A stretch of 64,000 nucleotides of DNA, taken from contig CM074195.1 in assembly GCA_037179385.1 (NCBI GenBank), positions 14,173,887-14,237,886 on the forward strand, given 5' to 3'. This document shows, piece after piece, positions 61,208 to 64,000 of this stretch. The stretch is from Holothuria scabra. Lineage: Eukaryota > Echinodermata > Holothuroidea > Aspidochirotida > Holothuriidae. The translations under genes were made by a program, and so were the position numbers. The notes below the pieces were generated by a model that had not been told where the DNA came from, made no database searches, and saw nothing but the letters and a program-made list of their open reading frames with translations. Within the stretch, counting starts at the first letter, position 1. Each line of letters starts with the position of its first letter.

Positions 61208-63427
61208 GTCAGTAGATCAGTAGCCCTGGTCATAAAATGAAAAGTATTTGTCTTTGTTAAATTTGAATTTTGCCCCTCTGGCCCCATCCCTACTCTCCTT
61301 TGGCTATAGGTCTGGGCAGAATATAGCTCATTTGTTATGTTCCACACAAAGGAATTGCTATAGGACACTGTGACTGGAACCAACTTCAGTCACATAATTT
61401 GACTTGACTTGACTCTCTTGCTGTGACTCGGGTCCTTTGATGCAATAATTGTAATTCATTCATACTTGGTAATAATCCTGAAATCCTGTTGGTCCATTGT
61501 GGTCAGGTGACTGTTGGTAATCCGTGACAGACCCAAAAAACCCTCCTTTGTCCTCCACCGATAAAACATGGTACAAATCACCTTCGGACGAATACAGTAA
61601 TTATTACACTAGAGCACGAACAGTGTTTTTGTTAATGTTGTACTATACTGGCCATATATATGGTAAGTGTATTTGTTTTATGCACAACATAATAACAACA
61701 AAACAATGGATTTCTCAGGAATAAACTTTGATCTAAACTTTAATTTAGGTCCTAAACACAATAGACAATATGGGCCTAGGCCTAGAGACTGCCAAAAATT
61801 TAAAGATTTTCAAGCCTCACAGGTGAAGCGAGGAATGAGAAATCAACCAAAAACTCCACCAAATGGGGTGTCAAACTCACTCTTAAAAGGTTAGGCTAGT
61901 TTATTGCTAGGGCTAATGTTGCATAGACCTAGCCTAGGCCTAATTCTTCCTACGAAAAGTACTTAAGTAAATTAAATCCAAAATGCGAGTATTTTTTTCA
62001 AAGGCCAGAATTATCCGTGCTGGAATCAGACAACGTAGTACGACAACTCACCCAAGTTAGGCCAGCCTAGGTATCAATTTACTGGGCTAAATGATGTTGA
62101 AGATTTCTTAAATCTTAAAAGACAAGATTGATCCAAAAGTACGCCAACCACTGCATTCAAGCCACATTTAGGCATATGCACAGCTTTCGGTAATGCTGGG
62201 GTTGAAACGCGTGTCATCATGGCCATGAGCGGCCACAGAAGCGAAAAAAAAAACATTCAAAGTTAGTGTCAAGATGCTTCAATTTCCCAGAAACTAATGT
62301 CCCAAAATGCTGCATGAAGTAGTAACAACAGACAAAGGATCTACGTACAGTACACAATATCCCAAAGACAAAGGCAAACAACCTAGATCTTAGCGTCTGC
62401 AACGACAACGTGTATCATAGCTGTTCATCTCGTTACTAATGATTCCTCGATTTAAACTTTAGCACTGCTGTAGTGTTAAGATTAAGAGTGGCACTGCAGG
62501 CCTGCCTGAGCCTCTCTCCAAATTGTTTACCAAATGTTACTTTCAGAAATCAGTCAATGATAATATATTCAAAATAAGTAGACCTCCTGATTTTCATCCA
62601 AAGCAAAGTTCAAGTCTTTAAACGCCCTTAAATGTTAACTCTGTTGATTTGTAAAAATGAGTCAACAGACTAAACAACGCCATAATGTAACGCTGCTTGA
62701 AAATAAAGTAACGTCAAGGTTATGAGAGTAATATATTAGCAAATAGCATAATGCAATCGATCGGTATGCCTTATTTACTGTACTAGGCTGAATATGTCTT
62801 TTTACGTTACTCATACGTCATGTAAAACATAGTATGCAATAAAAGGCGCGAAGTAGTACGTAAGCTAAAAGCAAAATTGGACGGGTTGCATTGAGTGATG
62901 AGTAATGTAATCTTATTATAACCAGATGCCAGTTTTGTCCATTTTGATTTTACTGATTTGTCAAAAAATTGTCATGTTTTGAAAATCGAATAACATCGTT
63001 ATTGTATCCGATGATTTATGAACATTGTACATGAAGTTTAGTTTCTTACATGGCACTCTTTGCACTGTGCGGAACATTTTCTTTTCAACAGTGGCCAAGA
63101 GTTGTTTTTTCTACTTGAAACATGAGTATTTAACAATAAAAGAATGGTCTAGTCTGTTTACTTCTCATACGGTATGTAAAACACAGCATTAAGTGCGAAC
63201 TAGTACAAGGCTATTCTCTATGCCATAGAATTAAATTGTTGTGGAGAGTTTATCATGGTTGATACGTAGCACAAAAATGGGCATAAAAGCAGCGGAGTTG
63301 TCCTTCTAATGAAAATATTGAGTCTTTAACAACAAAATGTTCTCTTTTTTTCATCATTTAAAATAAAAATATTGGGTGTATGAATGAACAAGGTTAATCA
63401 ACACTGGACCTGTGCATTGAGTAGAGT

Positions 63428-63523
63428 ATAATGCAGTCTCTTGGCGGGTTAATGCTATCGCTGGATGATCTCGGGCTGCGCCCTCGTGCATCACTTGCGT
63501 TAACCCGCCAATCGTGCATTATC
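63428..63523. repeat. Foldback hairpin with GGCGGGTTAA arms
   Basis: The left arm ends 'ttggcgggttaatgc' and the right arm begins 'gcgttaacccgccaa'. The arms extend out to ATAATGCA/TGCATTAT. A second stem ('tcgggc'/'gccctcg') fills the middle. The whole ~95-nt unit folds on itself and looks like a small palindromic MITE. Confidence 0.8.
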
Positions 63524-63689
63524 CTGTACCAATGCATGGTTCAGCTTTGATTGGCCTTTAAATGTATTATGTAAATCTTGATTTTGTACGATCATATGCA
63601 TAGTGCTATATCATACAGCAACTGACTTGAGGTGACTGGACAAAAATGTCTGCAAAAAGAGGAAAACAATTCTCACTTGGCTTGGCATT

Positions 63690-64000
63690 AACCATGTTGT
63701 GACTTGAAAATATGCTTGACTTGACTTGAACTGAGCAAAGTGACAAATGCCTTGACCAAGGTTGACTTGACTTGGCTTGTGACTTGACCTAAGGGTGACT
63801 CATTACAACACTGCAATAGAACCAGAAAGCCTTTAACGTTTGGCTCAACCATGGTTGACTTGACATGGCTTATGACTTGACTTGATTGTGACTCATTACA
63901 ACACTGTAAAAGAGTCATGTAGCCAAAACTCTACTTGTGACTCAACCACAGTTGACTTGACTTAGCTTGTTACTTGACCTGAGTGTGAATTGTTACAACA
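63690..64000 (+). repeat. Tandem array of 'gttgacttgactt' units, 92-98 bp
   Basis: Units starting near 63761, 63853 and 63951 share 'gttgacttgacttggcttgt', a 'gactca/gtgactcattacaa' block and 'cactg'. The array runs off the right edge, so the copy number is unknown. It is rich in the subrepeat TTGAC. Confidence 0.75.

Larger units (their letters stand above)
61208..64000 (+). other. NEURL4 intron 22 (presumed), no exon recognised
   Basis: 2.8 kb in which I find no further NHR or NEURL4 C-terminal exon. The open frame at 61706-61894 ('MDFSGINFDLNFNLGP...') shows no known domain. The stretch also holds a foldback (63428-63523) and a tandem array (63690-64000). The gene could end here only if exon 22 reads through to the TAG. 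Confidence 0.5.

Noticed and set aside
61706..61894. Short + strand frame beginning 'MDFSGINFDLNFNLGP'
   Set aside because: Looks composition-plausible, but no domain, no clear splice partner and no promoter context were found.

Overview
This is eukaryotic DNA: one long, intron-rich gene on the + strand fills most of the window. I identify it as NEURL4 (neuralized-like protein 4). Twenty-two exons (272-61207) join in frame into about 1,161 codons. They encode the second half of one neuralized homology repeat (NHR) and five further NHR domains, ending with the exon that closes the last one. The start of the gene lies left of the window and the C-terminal exons probably lie to the right. Six NHR domains with no RING finger is the NEURL4 architecture. 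In animals that protein is a centriole/centrosome factor that binds HERC2 and CP110.

The host looks like a marine invertebrate, plausibly an echinoderm such as a sea cucumber. This is inferred from the AT-rich genome, the L1/Tx1-type LINE and the abundant tandem-repeat-cored elements. The species cannot be read from this sequence alone.

Layout: 1-2278, exons 1-2. 2279-11107, intron 2 with a tandem-repeat element (A1) that contains a nested 2,033-bp TIR transposon, then a 5.3-kb LINE in antisense. 11108-22162, exons 3-7 with element A2, a 1,366-bp hAT-type element, and elements C1 and B2. 22163-33042, exons 8-11 with A6, A3 and B3. 33043-43113, exons 12-16 with element E, a 76-bp satellite, a tRNA-derived SINE and B4. 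43114-55506, exons 17-18 with A4, A5 and SINEs. 55507-61207, exons 19-22 with C2, a 29-copy 40-bp minisatellite and D1. 61208-64000, no recognised gene; a foldback hairpin and a short tandem array.

The most unusual material is a set of at least thirteen mobile-element insertions built on one grammar. A 5' stem-loop is followed by a (TG)n tract, a 'gtttgtgacact' module and a tandem array of about 140-157 bp units. The best-preserved copies then end with a second copy of the 5' inverted repeat, a 2-nt gap, a 6-4-6 hairpin and CTGGTT. Different families keep the structure but not the sequence. This resembles non-autonomous Helentron or bivalve 'pearl' elements. Most array units carry the core AGGTCA-A-AGGTCA, a perfect DR1 nuclear-receptor site. 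About four dozen DR1 sites therefore sit inside NEURL4 introns. Several insertions lie within 15-35 nt of splice sites and probably supply intron signals.
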